DNA of 5,753 nucleotides, taken from an uncultured Victivallales bacterium. GTDB lineage: Bacteria > Verrucomicrobiota > Lentisphaeria > Oligosphaerales > JAFGRS01. The DNA lies in NCBI GenBank assembly GCA_903834675.1, contig CAILKC010000542.1, positions 1 through 5,753 on the forward strand. Direction: 5' to 3'. A model generated the notes under the pieces. That model was not told where the DNA came from and did no database searches. It saw nothing but the letters and a program-made list of their open reading frames with translations. Numbering within the stretch: position 1 is the stretch's first letter; every line of letters begins with the position of its first letter. This document shows, piece after piece, positions 1-5,753 of the stretch. A program made the position numbers and the translations under genes.

Positions 1-436
1 GGCCGGTGGTGTCGTTCGAGTAGACGACCAGACAGCGACCGCTGCTGACCTCGTAGGCGATGTCGAACCGCCGGCCGCTGGTGCCGGCGCCGCCCACGGT
101 GGCGGTCCACTCCGCGGACCAGACGGTGCCGTTCCAGCGTTGGATGATGAGGGTCGCGACCCCGCCGTTCGGGTCAATGCAGCCAGCGACATGTTCGTTG
201 CGCGTCGGCGCGGCGCGGTCCACGAACCAGGTCTGGGCCGCCCCCGCCGGCAGGGTCGCGGTCTCGGCGCCGAAGGTGTTTGTGGACGCCGTGTAGGTGC
301 GCTGCCGCGGCGTGTTCGTGCTATCGCTGTAGAGAATCCGCCCATTGCTGGTCGGGGCCGCTACGGCGACCGCGCCAGCGAGGAGGGCTAAGAGGGCGAG
401 GGGGAGGAGCGCCCGGAAGGTGGCCCAGCGGCTCAT
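1..436 (-). CDS. Secreted beta-repeat protein, N-terminal part (runs off the left edge)
   Basis: Open reading frame from an ATG at 436 that stays open for 145 complete codons to the window edge; no stop is seen, so the C-terminus lies outside. Residues 1-26 form a Sec signal peptide (MSRWATFRALLPLALLALLA, then a likely AVA/AP cleavage site). The mature part is rich in Thr, Gly, Trp and Tyr with alternating beta-type patterns, such as IIQRWNGTVWSAEW (97-110) and FDIAYEVSSGRCLVVYS (124-140). The motif ILYSDSTNTP near residue 34 recurs as LVVYSNDTTG near residue 136, which suggests a repeat of about 103 residues whose second copy is just starting at the edge. There is no CXXCH, so it is not a cytochrome in this part. 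The start is set by GGAGG seven bases upstream and overlaps the stop of the cytochrome gene by four bases (ATGA). It is probably an exported surface protein. I do not recognise a named family, and the total length is unknown. Confidence 0.88.
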   Translation of the reverse strand, partial: MSRWATFRALLPLALLALLAGAVAVAAPTSNGRILYSDSTNTPRQRTYTASTNTFGAETATLPAGAAQTWFVDRAAPTRNEHVAGCIDPNGGVATLIIQRWNGTVWSAEWTATVGGAGTSGRRFDIAYEVSSGRCLVVYSNDTTG

Positions 437-1488
437 CGCGGATCCTCCGTGAGCGAGTTGGAGTCGGCGCCGTGTGGAAAGTGGCAGCTCATGCAGCGAA
501 CTTGGCCGCCCGCATCGAGGGTGAGGTCGTTGGTGGTCAGCCCGTCGCCGACGCTGGCCTGCGCCGCGCCATTGGCATCGCGGATCGTGTTGGCGGCGCG
601 GTCGTAGGACTTGGAGAGCATCTCGCCCACGGGGTGGCTGAAGAGCTTCACGCCATCGCCCCCGGATTCGTTGTAGGCGGCCGACTGGACCCGGCTGGCG
701 TGGCAGTCTTCGCACATGGCGCTGGCGACATTGCTAAGGCGCAGGAACGGTCGCGAGACGAAGAACTTGAAACGGTCACCGATGGCGAAGGTGCCAGCGA
801 AGGTAACGGTCAGGTTGGCGCCGTCGTTGAGCGCCACGTCGGTTCCGAGGGTCCGGCCAGAGGGGTAGCCCGCCTCCCAGGCTGCGGTGGCGCTGTTCCA
901 GCCGAACCAGGAGGCGCCGCCGTCGTTGGAGAGTCGGAAGGAGGTGGTGGTAACGAGGGCGACGAGGTAGTTTCGGGCGCTGGCAGCGGTGGTCGGCGTG
1001 GTGACCGTGAGGGTGCCGGCGCCGCCGCCGTTCTGGACCTTGGTGACGGCCGAGGCGTGGGTGGTGCCGCCCGGGTTTGCGGCGCTGTGCTGGTCGTGGC
1101 AGGTCGAGCACATAAGCTTCCCGGATTCCAGGCGGAGGCTCATGGCAGGGCTGGTCGGGGTGGTGGCGCCAGAGGCGGCGTTGGTGCCTGGCGCATCCCA
1201 GCGGTGGGAGGTCCCGGTAGTTCCAGGGACCGCCTGGTCACTCGATTGCCAATCCTTGAAGGCTCGAGTGGTGGCGGTGGCATGGCAGCTCTTGCAGAGA
1301 TTGGCGTTGCCGGCCTGAGTGGTGAGACCGAGTCCGGGCGCCCGGTGGGTGACGTGGCACTGGCCACAGGCATTCGGAAAGTTCGGATTGCTGGGGTCGT
1401 GCGGTGGGTCGGTCGCCCAGAGCATTCCCACCCCGGCGAGCCCGATGGCCGCCGCCAAGACCAGGTTTTGGAGGGCGCCGCGGTTCAT
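433..1488 (-). CDS. Exported pentaheme c-type cytochrome (doubled-CXXCH type) with inserted beta domain
   Basis: A 351-residue protein with a Sec signal peptide (residues 1 to about 25, cleavage likely at LWA/TD). It has five haem c attachment motifs: CGQCH (41-45), CKSCH (65-69), CSTCH (127-131), CEDCH (259-263) and CMSCH (332-336). Candidate distal histidine ligands include H30, H48 (in CGQCHVTH), H95, H134 (CHDQH), H285 (in the FSHPVGEM segment typical of doubled-CXXCH proteins) and H339 (FPHG). Haems would be attached after export, so the protein acts in the periplasm or at the cell surface, most plausibly in electron transfer; donor and acceptor are unknown. Residues of about 153-246 contain no haem motif. 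They look like a beta-sandwich insert (SFRLSNDGGASWFGW, then VTFAGTFAIGDRFKFFV). The start is supported by AGGGAG six bases upstream. ATGA overlaps at both ends join it to its two neighbours. The family is clear; the physiological role is inference. Confidence 0.95.
   Translation of the reverse strand: MNRGALQNLVLAAAIGLAGVGMLWATDPPHDPSNPNFPNACGQCHVTHRAPGLGLTTQAGNANLCKSCHATATTRAFKDWQSSDQAVPGTTGTSHRWDAPGTNAASGATTPTSPAMSLRLESGKLMCSTCHDQHSAANPGGTTHASAVTKVQNGGGAGTLTVTTPTTAASARNYLVALVTTTSFRLSNDGGASWFGWNSATAAWEAGYPSGRTLGTDVALNDGANLTVTFAGTFAIGDRFKFFVSRPFLRLSNVASAMCEDCHASRVQSAAYNESGGDGVKLFSHPVGEMLSKSYDRAANTIRDANGAAQASVGDGLTTNDLTLDAGGQVRCMSCHFPHGADSNSLTEDPR
444..448 (-). promoter_or_regulatory. Ribosome binding site of the left-edge gene
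   Basis: GGAGG on the minus strand lies seven bases before the ATG at 436, inside the last codons of the cytochrome gene. With the ATGA overlap it supports both independent initiation and reinitiation after the upstream gene. Confidence 0.8.
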
Positions 1489-4400
1489 GGGCGACTCCCT
1501 CTGGGCCCGGCGCTCGTCAAGACTTCGAAGACCCCCGGTTTGACGATCTTGATCTCAAGCGTGTCACGCCCGGCGCTCAGGACGGCCTCGGCGGGAAACC
1601 AGGCGCCGGCGTCGTGATCGTAGCGGCGCGCCTGGAGGTCCGTGGCACTCAGCCCCGCCAGCGCGAGTTCAGCCGGATCAAGGGGCAGCAGGAGACGGAG
1701 AGGCGCCAGAAGCAGCGCTCGGAGCGGCCCCACGAAGACCGCGGCGCCCAGCGCCCCCGGCTCCGGGGCCGCCGGGCCCGTGGTCACCTCGCCGAGAGCG
1801 ACGGTCAGGGTGGCCGCCAGCGCCCCGGCTGGGACCTCGAGCGCGAGGCCGTCCAGAGAAGCCCCTGGCACCCTGGCCGTCAGTCTTCCCCCGGCCGGGC
1901 CGAGTTCGCCGAAGGCCAACGGCGCATCGACGACATTCAGGTCCACCGCAGCGGGAAGACTCTCGTACGCCCCGGCACCAAGGTCCCGGCAAAATCTGAG
2001 CGTTGTTCCCGAGCGCGCCGGGGTGACGCTCAGCGCTGCCCCCGGGGCACTGACTACCCGTGAATCCCGGGGTCCGCCGATCTGCTCCCAGTGGGCCTCT
2101 GAGCCGCGGCGTTCGATTGGCCCGACCGCAACCGGGACCCCGGGAAGGGCCAGGAGATCGGTCCCGGCCGCAGCAGTTCGGCGGGTATCCAGGGTGAAAT
2201 CAAGCCGCCCCGGCGGACTGCGCACGACCCCGTTATCAACACGGAGTTCGAAGGCGTAGCAAACCCTGGCGAGCGCTTCGAATGTCGGCGCGGCGGCGCG
2301 CGGGTCGGAGAGAATCACCCGAGGTCCGCCGACCTGTGTCCAGGCAAACCCAGGCCCGGCGCCGACGGCGCGCAGCGTCACGCGGTCCTGCCAGCGTCCG
2401 AGCGACCGGCCGGGTGAAAGCGGCACAGCCCGCGTGACCGCGCGGGGAACTGCCAGCGGAACGCGGCACCGCGGCGGGTCATCCACCACCACCGTGACGC
2501 GGTCCCGCCCGCCGCCCACATCCAGCTCGAAGGCGTACGTCCCAGGCTCGATGGGCACAAAGCGCGCCACGGCGCCCGCGCTGACCAAGGGAACGTGGAC
2601 CCCCTCCACCTGGCGGAAGGCGCCCTCGACCGGCCCGCCGTCGGGGCCCGCGCTCCAGGCGCCGTTGAGGGTTACCTCGTCCAGAAGACGAACGCGCTGG
2701 TCATAGCCTGCCTCGGCGACGGCCAGGCTCTCCGTAGGTCCGGAGACGAAGACCGTGACGGGCGCGGGAAGGCTGCGGCGCCGGCTGTCCGCAACCGTGA
2801 GTTCGAAGCCGTAGACTCCAGGCAGTGCAGCGGTAAAGGCGGGGCTCGCGGCGGCGGCATTGGCCAGGGTTACGGGTTCACCGCTCACCTGCTGCCACGC
2901 ATAGGTCAAGGACTCGCGGTCCGGGTCCGCGCTAGCGCTGCCGTCGAGCCTGATCGGGGTTCCCGTCGTGCCGAAGACGCGGGCCGACGCCGCGGCCACC
3001 GGCACATGGTCGAGAGGGGCGTCGACGAGGGCGTAGACCAGACTCGGGGCGCTCTCCTGGAGGGGGTCACGGACGACCAGCGAGAAGGCGTAGACGCCCG
3101 CCTCGGCAGGGACCAACGAGGCGCTGGGAGCGGCCGCGCCGATCAGGGCGACGGCAGGGCCCGAGACCTGCTGCCAGGAGAAGGCCAGGGGCTCCCCGTT
3201 GGCATCCGAACTGAAGCGTCCGTCGAGAACGAGGCGCTGGCCGACCGCGCCGCCGGGGTTGGGTCCGGGGTCAGCCGTGGGGGCGACGTTCCTGACCTGG
3301 ACGCGCTGGTCGGCGGGATGGCTCCAGGCCCTGCCGTTGCTCACCCGGAGACGGAAGACATAGAGGCCCGCCGGGCGCAGCACCGTTTCGGGCGTGGCCG
3401 TGTCGGCGCTGGTCATCACCACCGTCTCCGGCCCCGCCACCTGGGTCCATTCGTAGAGCAGTGCCCGCCCGAGCCGGTCGCTCGAGCCGCTGCCGTCGAG
3501 GAACACGAGCGTGGGGTCCGTCTCGAGGTCGGGGCCGACGGTGGCCAGCGGTCGCGCGTCGCCGGGGTCGAGGGGATCGGTCCCCGCGAGGATCTCGTCG
3601 ATGTCGGTGACCCCATCGCTGTCGGTGTCGGCCTTGCGGGGGTCGGTACCGAATCTGAATTCATCGAGATTGGTGAGCCCATCCTTCTCCGCGTCGAGGT
3701 AGGCATCGGCGGGGTTGAGAGGGTCAAACCCGTGGGCGGTCTCCCAGGCGTCGGGGAGGCCATCCAGGTCGCGGTCGCCGGCGCGGGCGGGGGTGATGGC
3801 GGTGGCCGTGCGGAAGACTTCCAGACGGGCGTTATCGGCATTGCCGACCAGGATCCGACCGAAGCGGTCCACGGCAATCCCCAGGGGGACGCAGAGTTCG
3901 CCCGGCGCGCTGCCGTAGCTACCCAAGCGAGTGATGAAGATGCCGTCGGTAGAGAACACGGAGACTGCGGCCTGGAAGGTGTCCACCACACACAGCTTCC
4001 CGTCGCGGCTGAGTGCGATGCCGCCGATTCGCGTCAGCCCGCCGGCCCCACTCCCAAAATGGCCGATGGCGACAGGACTGACGCTCTCGCCAGCGGTGGT
4101 GTAGACGAGAACCTGGTTTGTCTCGGCGTCGCCCACGTACACGCGCCCGGCGGCCGCATCCACGGCAACGCTGACGGGAAGCCCGCAGGGAATCGTCAAC
4201 ACGGGCTGGTGGGTGCTGGCATCGAAGACCCGTACCGCCCCCGCCTCGCTGTCGGCCACATAGACACGCCCCCCGGCGACGGCGAGGTCGCGGGGCGCGG
4301 CAAACTCGCCATCACCCTGGCCCAAAGGCGCCCGGTCACCGGGGATGGCGAAGGCATCCACACGACCGTGCTCGAGGTCCCCCACATAGACCATCCCCGC

Positions 4401-5375
4401 GGGCCCGACGGCGACCCCAGAGGGCGTCCCGTCCAGGGGAATCTCGCGCAGCGCGCCGCCAAGTGGCGTAAAGACCCTGATCGACCGGGCCCGGGGATCC
4501 GCGACAAAGAGGTTGCCGTCGCCATCGACCGCAAGGCGCTCGGGATAGAGGCCCAAGCCCGCGCTGAGGGGTCCGCCGGCCGTGGCCCAGACAGCCTCCA
4601 GCAGCACGGCGGCCGAGGTGCGTTGACCGGCCGCATTCGCCACCGTGACCTTGACCTCACAGGCGCCGGGAAGCGCGGGCGCCACCCACGCTACGACCTG
4701 CGGGGTCGCCGGGTTGGCGCCCGACAAAACCCCCGCCGTCGCGCTCCAGGTGTAGCTGAGCGCGCCCCCCTCGGGGTCGGCAGCCTGCACCTCAAGCCGC
4801 GCGACCTCCCCGACGAAGAGCCGCGACGGCGAGGCCAGCAGCGCGGCGATCTCCGGCGGCGGACCGCTGGGCGCGGCAACGGTGAGGTCGAGGCTGACCG
4901 GGAGGCTCTGGGAGGAAGGCGCGCCGAAGAGCCCGCCGCTATCCCAGGCAATGCAGGTCACGGTATAGACCCCAGGGGTGTCAGCCGTCCATTCCGTCGT
5001 GACCCAGACGGGCGACCCGGGGCTCGCCAACGGCACGGAGACCGACGTCGCACCGTTCGAAAAGAGGCCGCCCGTGGCGGTGAAGGTGAAGCGGACCACC
5101 GCCCCGTCGTCCGCGGCCGTGGCTCGGAAGGTGACCACGGCACCCGTCGAGGCCGGGTCCGCCGAGGCGCTGAAGCCCGTCACCAGCGGCCGAGGATTCC
5201 CCAAGCCAAAGCCAGCCACGGAGGGCACGCCAAAGGCGACCGTCAACAAGAGCCAGGCGGCAAGCCGGAGTCCGACGCCTGGCGTCTTTCCCGCCCCAAT
5301 GAGCAGGAGCCCCAGGCGCGCTCCCCCGCGCCGCCGGAGCGAGCGCCACGCAGATGGCACCCCGAACCTTTCCAT
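1485..5375 (-). CDS. Large secreted modular protein: NHL propeller, TSP3-like calcium hinge, PKD-like repeats, ZU5-like C-terminus
   Basis: A 1296-residue exported protein. The ATG at 5375 is chosen because AGGAGG lies five bases upstream; the frame also opens at a GTG at 5438, but that has no ribosome site and adds 21 unlikely residues. An Arg-rich N-region is followed by a hydrophobic core (LRLAAWLLLTVAFGVPSVAG, 36-55), a rather long signal peptide. Modules in order: Ig/PKD-like domains (about 63-167 and 175-262); a six-bladed NHL propeller (about 263-523); a DxDxDG calcium-binding segment of thrombospondin-type-3 type (534-606); six PKD-like domains (about 613-1152); and a ZU5-like domain (about 1158-1288) with GPAGG and LEVPAGAL motifs. 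There is no haem motif, no LPXTG, no PEP-CTERM tail and no obvious C-terminal membrane anchor. PKD and NHL domains usually mediate protein or glycan contacts, so a surface scaffold or adhesin is likely. It is the first gene of an operon and overlaps the cytochrome start by four bases. Specific function is not known. Confidence 0.95.
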   Translation of the reverse strand: MERFGVPSAWRSLRRRGGARLGLLLIGAGKTPGVGLRLAAWLLLTVAFGVPSVAGFGLGNPRPLVTGFSASADPASTGAVVTFRATAADDGAVVRFTFTATGGLFSNGATSVSVPLASPGSPVWVTTEWTADTPGVYTVTCIAWDSGGLFGAPSSQSLPVSLDLTVAAPSGPPPEIAALLASPSRLFVGEVARLEVQAADPEGGALSYTWSATAGVLSGANPATPQVVAWVAPALPGACEVKVTVANAAGQRTSAAVLLEAVWATAGGPLSAGLGLYPERLAVDGDGNLFVADPRARSIRVFTPLGGALREIPLDGTPSGVAVGPAGMVYVGDLEHGRVDAFAIPGDRAPLGQGDGEFAAPRDLAVAGGRVYVADSEAGAVRVFDASTHQPVLTIPCGLPVSVAVDAAAGRVYVGDAETNQVLVYTTAGESVSPVAIGHFGSGAGGLTRIGGIALSRDGKLCVVDTFQAAVSVFSTDGIFITRLGSYGSAPGELCVPLGIAVDRFGRILVGNADNARLEVFRTATAITPARAGDRDLDGLPDAWETAHGFDPLNPADAYLDAEKDGLTNLDEFRFGTDPRKADTDSDGVTDIDEILAGTDPLDPGDARPLATVGPDLETDPTLVFLDGSGSSDRLGRALLYEWTQVAGPETVVMTSADTATPETVLRPAGLYVFRLRVSNGRAWSHPADQRVQVRNVAPTADPGPNPGGAVGQRLVLDGRFSSDANGEPLAFSWQQVSGPAVALIGAAAPSASLVPAEAGVYAFSLVVRDPLQESAPSLVYALVDAPLDHVPVAAASARVFGTTGTPIRLDGSASADPDRESLTYAWQQVSGEPVTLANAAAASPAFTAALPGVYGFELTVADSRRRSLPAPVTVFVSGPTESLAVAEAGYDQRVRLLDEVTLNGAWSAGPDGGPVEGAFRQVEGVHVPLVSAGAVARFVPIEPGTYAFELDVGGGRDRVTVVVDDPPRCRVPLAVPRAVTRAVPLSPGRSLGRWQDRVTLRAVGAGPGFAWTQVGGPRVILSDPRAAAPTFEALARVCYAFELRVDNGVVRSPPGRLDFTLDTRRTAAAGTDLLALPGVPVAVGPIERRGSEAHWEQIGGPRDSRVVSAPGAALSVTPARSGTTLRFCRDLGAGAYESLPAAVDLNVVDAPLAFGELGPAGGRLTARVPGASLDGLALEVPAGALAATLTVALGEVTTGPAAPEPGALGAAVFVGPLRALLLAPLRLLLPLDPAELALAGLSATDLQARRYDHDAGAWFPAEAVLSAGRDTLEIKIVKPGVFEVLTSAGPRGSRP
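1495..1500 (-). promoter_or_regulatory. Ribosome binding site of the cytochrome gene
   Basis: AGGGAG on the minus strand lies six bases before the ATG at 1488. It sits within the final codons of the large modular protein and fixes the cytochrome start. Confidence 0.8.
1920..3539 (-). repeat. Array of six PKD-like domains
   Basis: These bases encode residues of about 613-1152. Each unit is about 85-90 residues and carries a W-x-Q-V-x-GP strand and a G-x-Y-x-F-x-L-x-V strand. The W motif is at 641-649, 732-740, 825-834, 919-925 (Trp replaced by Phe), 1010-1018 and 1095-1102. The Y-x-F motif is at 670-678, 760-768, 853-861, 945-953, 1038-1046 and, degenerate, 1124-1132. Units 1-3 are close to canonical PKD/REJ-type domains, while units 4-6 lose motif residues. 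Boundaries are approximate. Confidence 0.8.
3558..3776 (-). repeat. Thrombospondin-type-3-like calcium-binding repeats
   Basis: These bases encode residues of about 534-606, between the propeller and the PKD array. Acidic DxDxDG-type loops are visible: D534/D536/D538 (DRDLDGLPDAWE), D561 to D565 (DAEKDGLTNLDE) and D583/D585/D587 (DTDSDGVTDIDE), each loop followed by a typical LxxxxE helix and xGTDP turns (GTDPR, GTDPLDPGD). In related bacterial surface proteins such segments bind Ca2+ and act as a rigid linker. Calcium binding here is inferred from the motifs. Confidence 0.85.
3807..4589 (-). repeat. NHL beta-propeller coding repeats (six blades)
   Basis: These bases encode residues of about 263-523 of the large protein. 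Six blades share the pattern xxAVDxxGxxYVxDxxxxxVxVF: residues 281-302, 320-342, 363-384, 402-425, 452-474 and 499-521. Examples are LAVDGDGNLFVADP in blade 1 and GIAVDRFGRILVGNAD in blade 6. Six blades is a normal count for a closed NHL propeller, so the domain looks complete. No catalytic residues are evident, and a binding or scaffold role is inferred. The repeats are diverged at DNA level and are not a recombination hotspot by eye. Confidence 0.88.
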
Positions 5376-5380
5376 CCTAA

Positions 5381-5386
5381 CCTCCT
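5381..5386 (-). promoter_or_regulatory. Ribosome binding site deciding the start of the large modular protein
   Basis: A perfect AGGAGG on the minus strand lies five bases before the ATG at 5375. The alternative GTG at 5438 has no comparable site, so the ATG at 5375 is preferred. Confidence 0.85.
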
Positions 5387-5473
5387 GACCTGTCCCGCGG
5401 CACCACGCGCCTCCGCCAGGGCGGCAACGGGCCGTCACGCTTATGACCAGCGACAGCGGCAGAAGTGCCCAGA

Positions 5474-5503
5474 ACCATAGGACACATAGTTAGGATACTT
5501 CAA
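5474..5503 (-). promoter_or_regulatory. Candidate sigma-70-type promoter for the operon
   Basis: On the minus strand, TTGAAG (5503-5498) and TATGGT (5479-5474) are 18 bases apart in a locally AT-rich patch of an otherwise GC-rich window. Each box matches the consensus at only 4 of 6 positions. The implied leader is roughly 90 bases. An alternative, overlapping the downstream side, is a sigma-54-like GG-N10-GC arrangement at 5470-5456 (GGGCAC, then CCGC). Its -12 half is poor. Both are weak matches by eye; only the location upstream of the first gene favours them. Confidence 0.3.
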
Positions 5504-5654
5504 AAGATAGCGGAACCCAAGGGGGTAAGGAAGAGGAGGGCGCAGGTCAGCTCCGTAGGGGTTTCGGTTTTGATCGTCTCCGCGTCCGGCGAGCAGAACG
5601 GGTCACGTGACTCTTGAGGGAGACTTCCGGCGGGACTGGTCGCGAATGCCAGAC
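5504..5654. other. Intergenic sequence with no recognised gene
   Basis: No convincing coding sequence, tRNA-like fold or terminator with a U-tract is seen here. The only open frame is the small minus-strand frame discussed with the hairpin element, which has no known domain. A 10-bp palindrome, GTCACGTGAC, lies at 5602-5611, but palindromes this short are expected by chance in a window of this size. Confidence 0.5.
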
Positions 5655-5743
5655 GCCGCGGAGCGCTGAAAGCGCGGCTATTCCTCAGCCCAGGGCATCG
5701 CCCTGGGAATGGAATCCAAAACGAGATTGAGCCCCGCCGGGGC
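5655..5743. repeat. REP-like intergenic element with three hairpins
   Basis: Three inverted repeats follow one another. The first pairs GCCGCG (5655-5660) with CGCGGC (5673-5678), or alternatively GCGCT (5663-5667) with AGCGC (5671-5675) around a GAA loop. The second is a perfect 8-bp stem, CCCAGGGC (5689-5696) with GCCCTGGG (5700-5707), three-base loop, with outer TTCC (5681-5684) able to pair with GGAA (5711-5714). The third is GCCCC (5731-5735) with GGGGC (5739-5743). From memory, similar hairpin clusters recur between genes in GC-rich genomes and yield spurious small ORFs with an FPGRCPGL motif; the 82-codon minus-strand frame here (5748 to 5500) contains exactly that and is best read as such. 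The multicopy nature cannot be seen from one copy. Confidence 0.55.
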
Positions 5744-5753
5744 GGCATACCGA

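Noticed and set aside
280..1617. A 445-codon open frame on the plus strand
   Set aside because: It is antisense, in the same codon register, to the pentaheme cytochrome, which has a signal peptide and five CXXCH motifs. The plus-strand translation is low-complexity Gly/Ala/Arg-rich with no recognisable domain and runs across two gene junctions.
5376..5438. Longer N-terminus of the large protein starting at GTG 5438
   Set aside because: No Shine-Dalgarno sequence precedes it, and the added residues are Arg/Gly/Cys-rich and would place the signal peptide more than 50 residues in. The ATG at 5375 has AGGAGG at ideal spacing.
2595..5480. A 961-codon open frame on the plus strand
   Set aside because: It lies exactly codon-on-codon antisense to the large modular protein. 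In that register its stops would need TTA, CTA or TCA codons in the real gene, which are rare at this GC content. Its translation is Arg/Gly/Ala-rich with no domain, while the minus-strand protein has clear NHL, TSP3 and PKD modules.
5602..5611. GTCACGTGAC palindrome as a regulator operator
   Set aside because: A single perfect 10-bp palindrome is expected several times by chance in a window this long, and there is no second copy or adjacent promoter to support an operator.
5500..5748. An 82-codon minus-strand frame as a small protein gene
   Set aside because: It is composed largely of the hairpin element, has no visible ribosome binding site in the few bases available upstream, and its sequence (FPGRCPGL and surroundings) looks like translated palindromic repeat rather than a protein family.
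1..5753. CRISPR array, tRNA, rRNA or phage/defence genes
   Set aside because: No regularly spaced direct repeats, cloverleaf-like segments, rRNA motifs, integrase, nuclease or helicase motifs were seen on either strand.

Overview
The window is a GC-rich stretch from a bacterium. It carries one minus-strand operon of three secreted or cell-envelope proteins, reading from right to left. Strong codon bias, clear Shine-Dalgarno sites, Sec signal peptides and a multiheme c-type cytochrome suggest a Gram-negative environmental bacterium with a respiratory or extracellular electron-transfer lifestyle. Candidate groups are Desulfobacterota/Myxococcota-like, Planctomycetota, Verrucomicrobiota, Acidobacteriota or Rokubacteria-like lineages. 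The sequence alone does not decide between them, and there is no rRNA or marker gene.

Layout from the right edge: positions 5655-5743 hold three closely spaced hairpins that look like a REP-type intergenic repeat. Positions 5504-5654 hold nothing recognisable. A locally AT-rich patch at about 5474-5512 is the most likely promoter zone. The first gene (5375 to 1485) encodes a 1296-residue secreted modular protein: signal peptide, two Ig/PKD-like domains, a six-bladed NHL propeller, a calcium-binding thrombospondin-type-3-like hinge, six PKD-like domains that grow less canonical toward the C-terminus, and a ZU5-like terminal domain. The second gene (1488 to 433) encodes an exported pentaheme cytochrome c whose CXXCH motifs are split 3+2 by a non-heme beta-rich insert. 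The third gene (436 to beyond position 1) encodes the N-terminus of another secreted beta-repeat protein and is cut by the window edge.

The genes are joined by two ATGA stop/start overlaps, and each start has its own Shine-Dalgarno sequence, so they are almost certainly co-transcribed and translationally coupled. A reasonable but unproven reading is that they form a surface assembly: a calcium-stabilised adhesive or scaffold protein, an electron-carrying cytochrome, and a further repeat protein. No known named system is recognised, and several long plus-strand open frames are antisense shadows.
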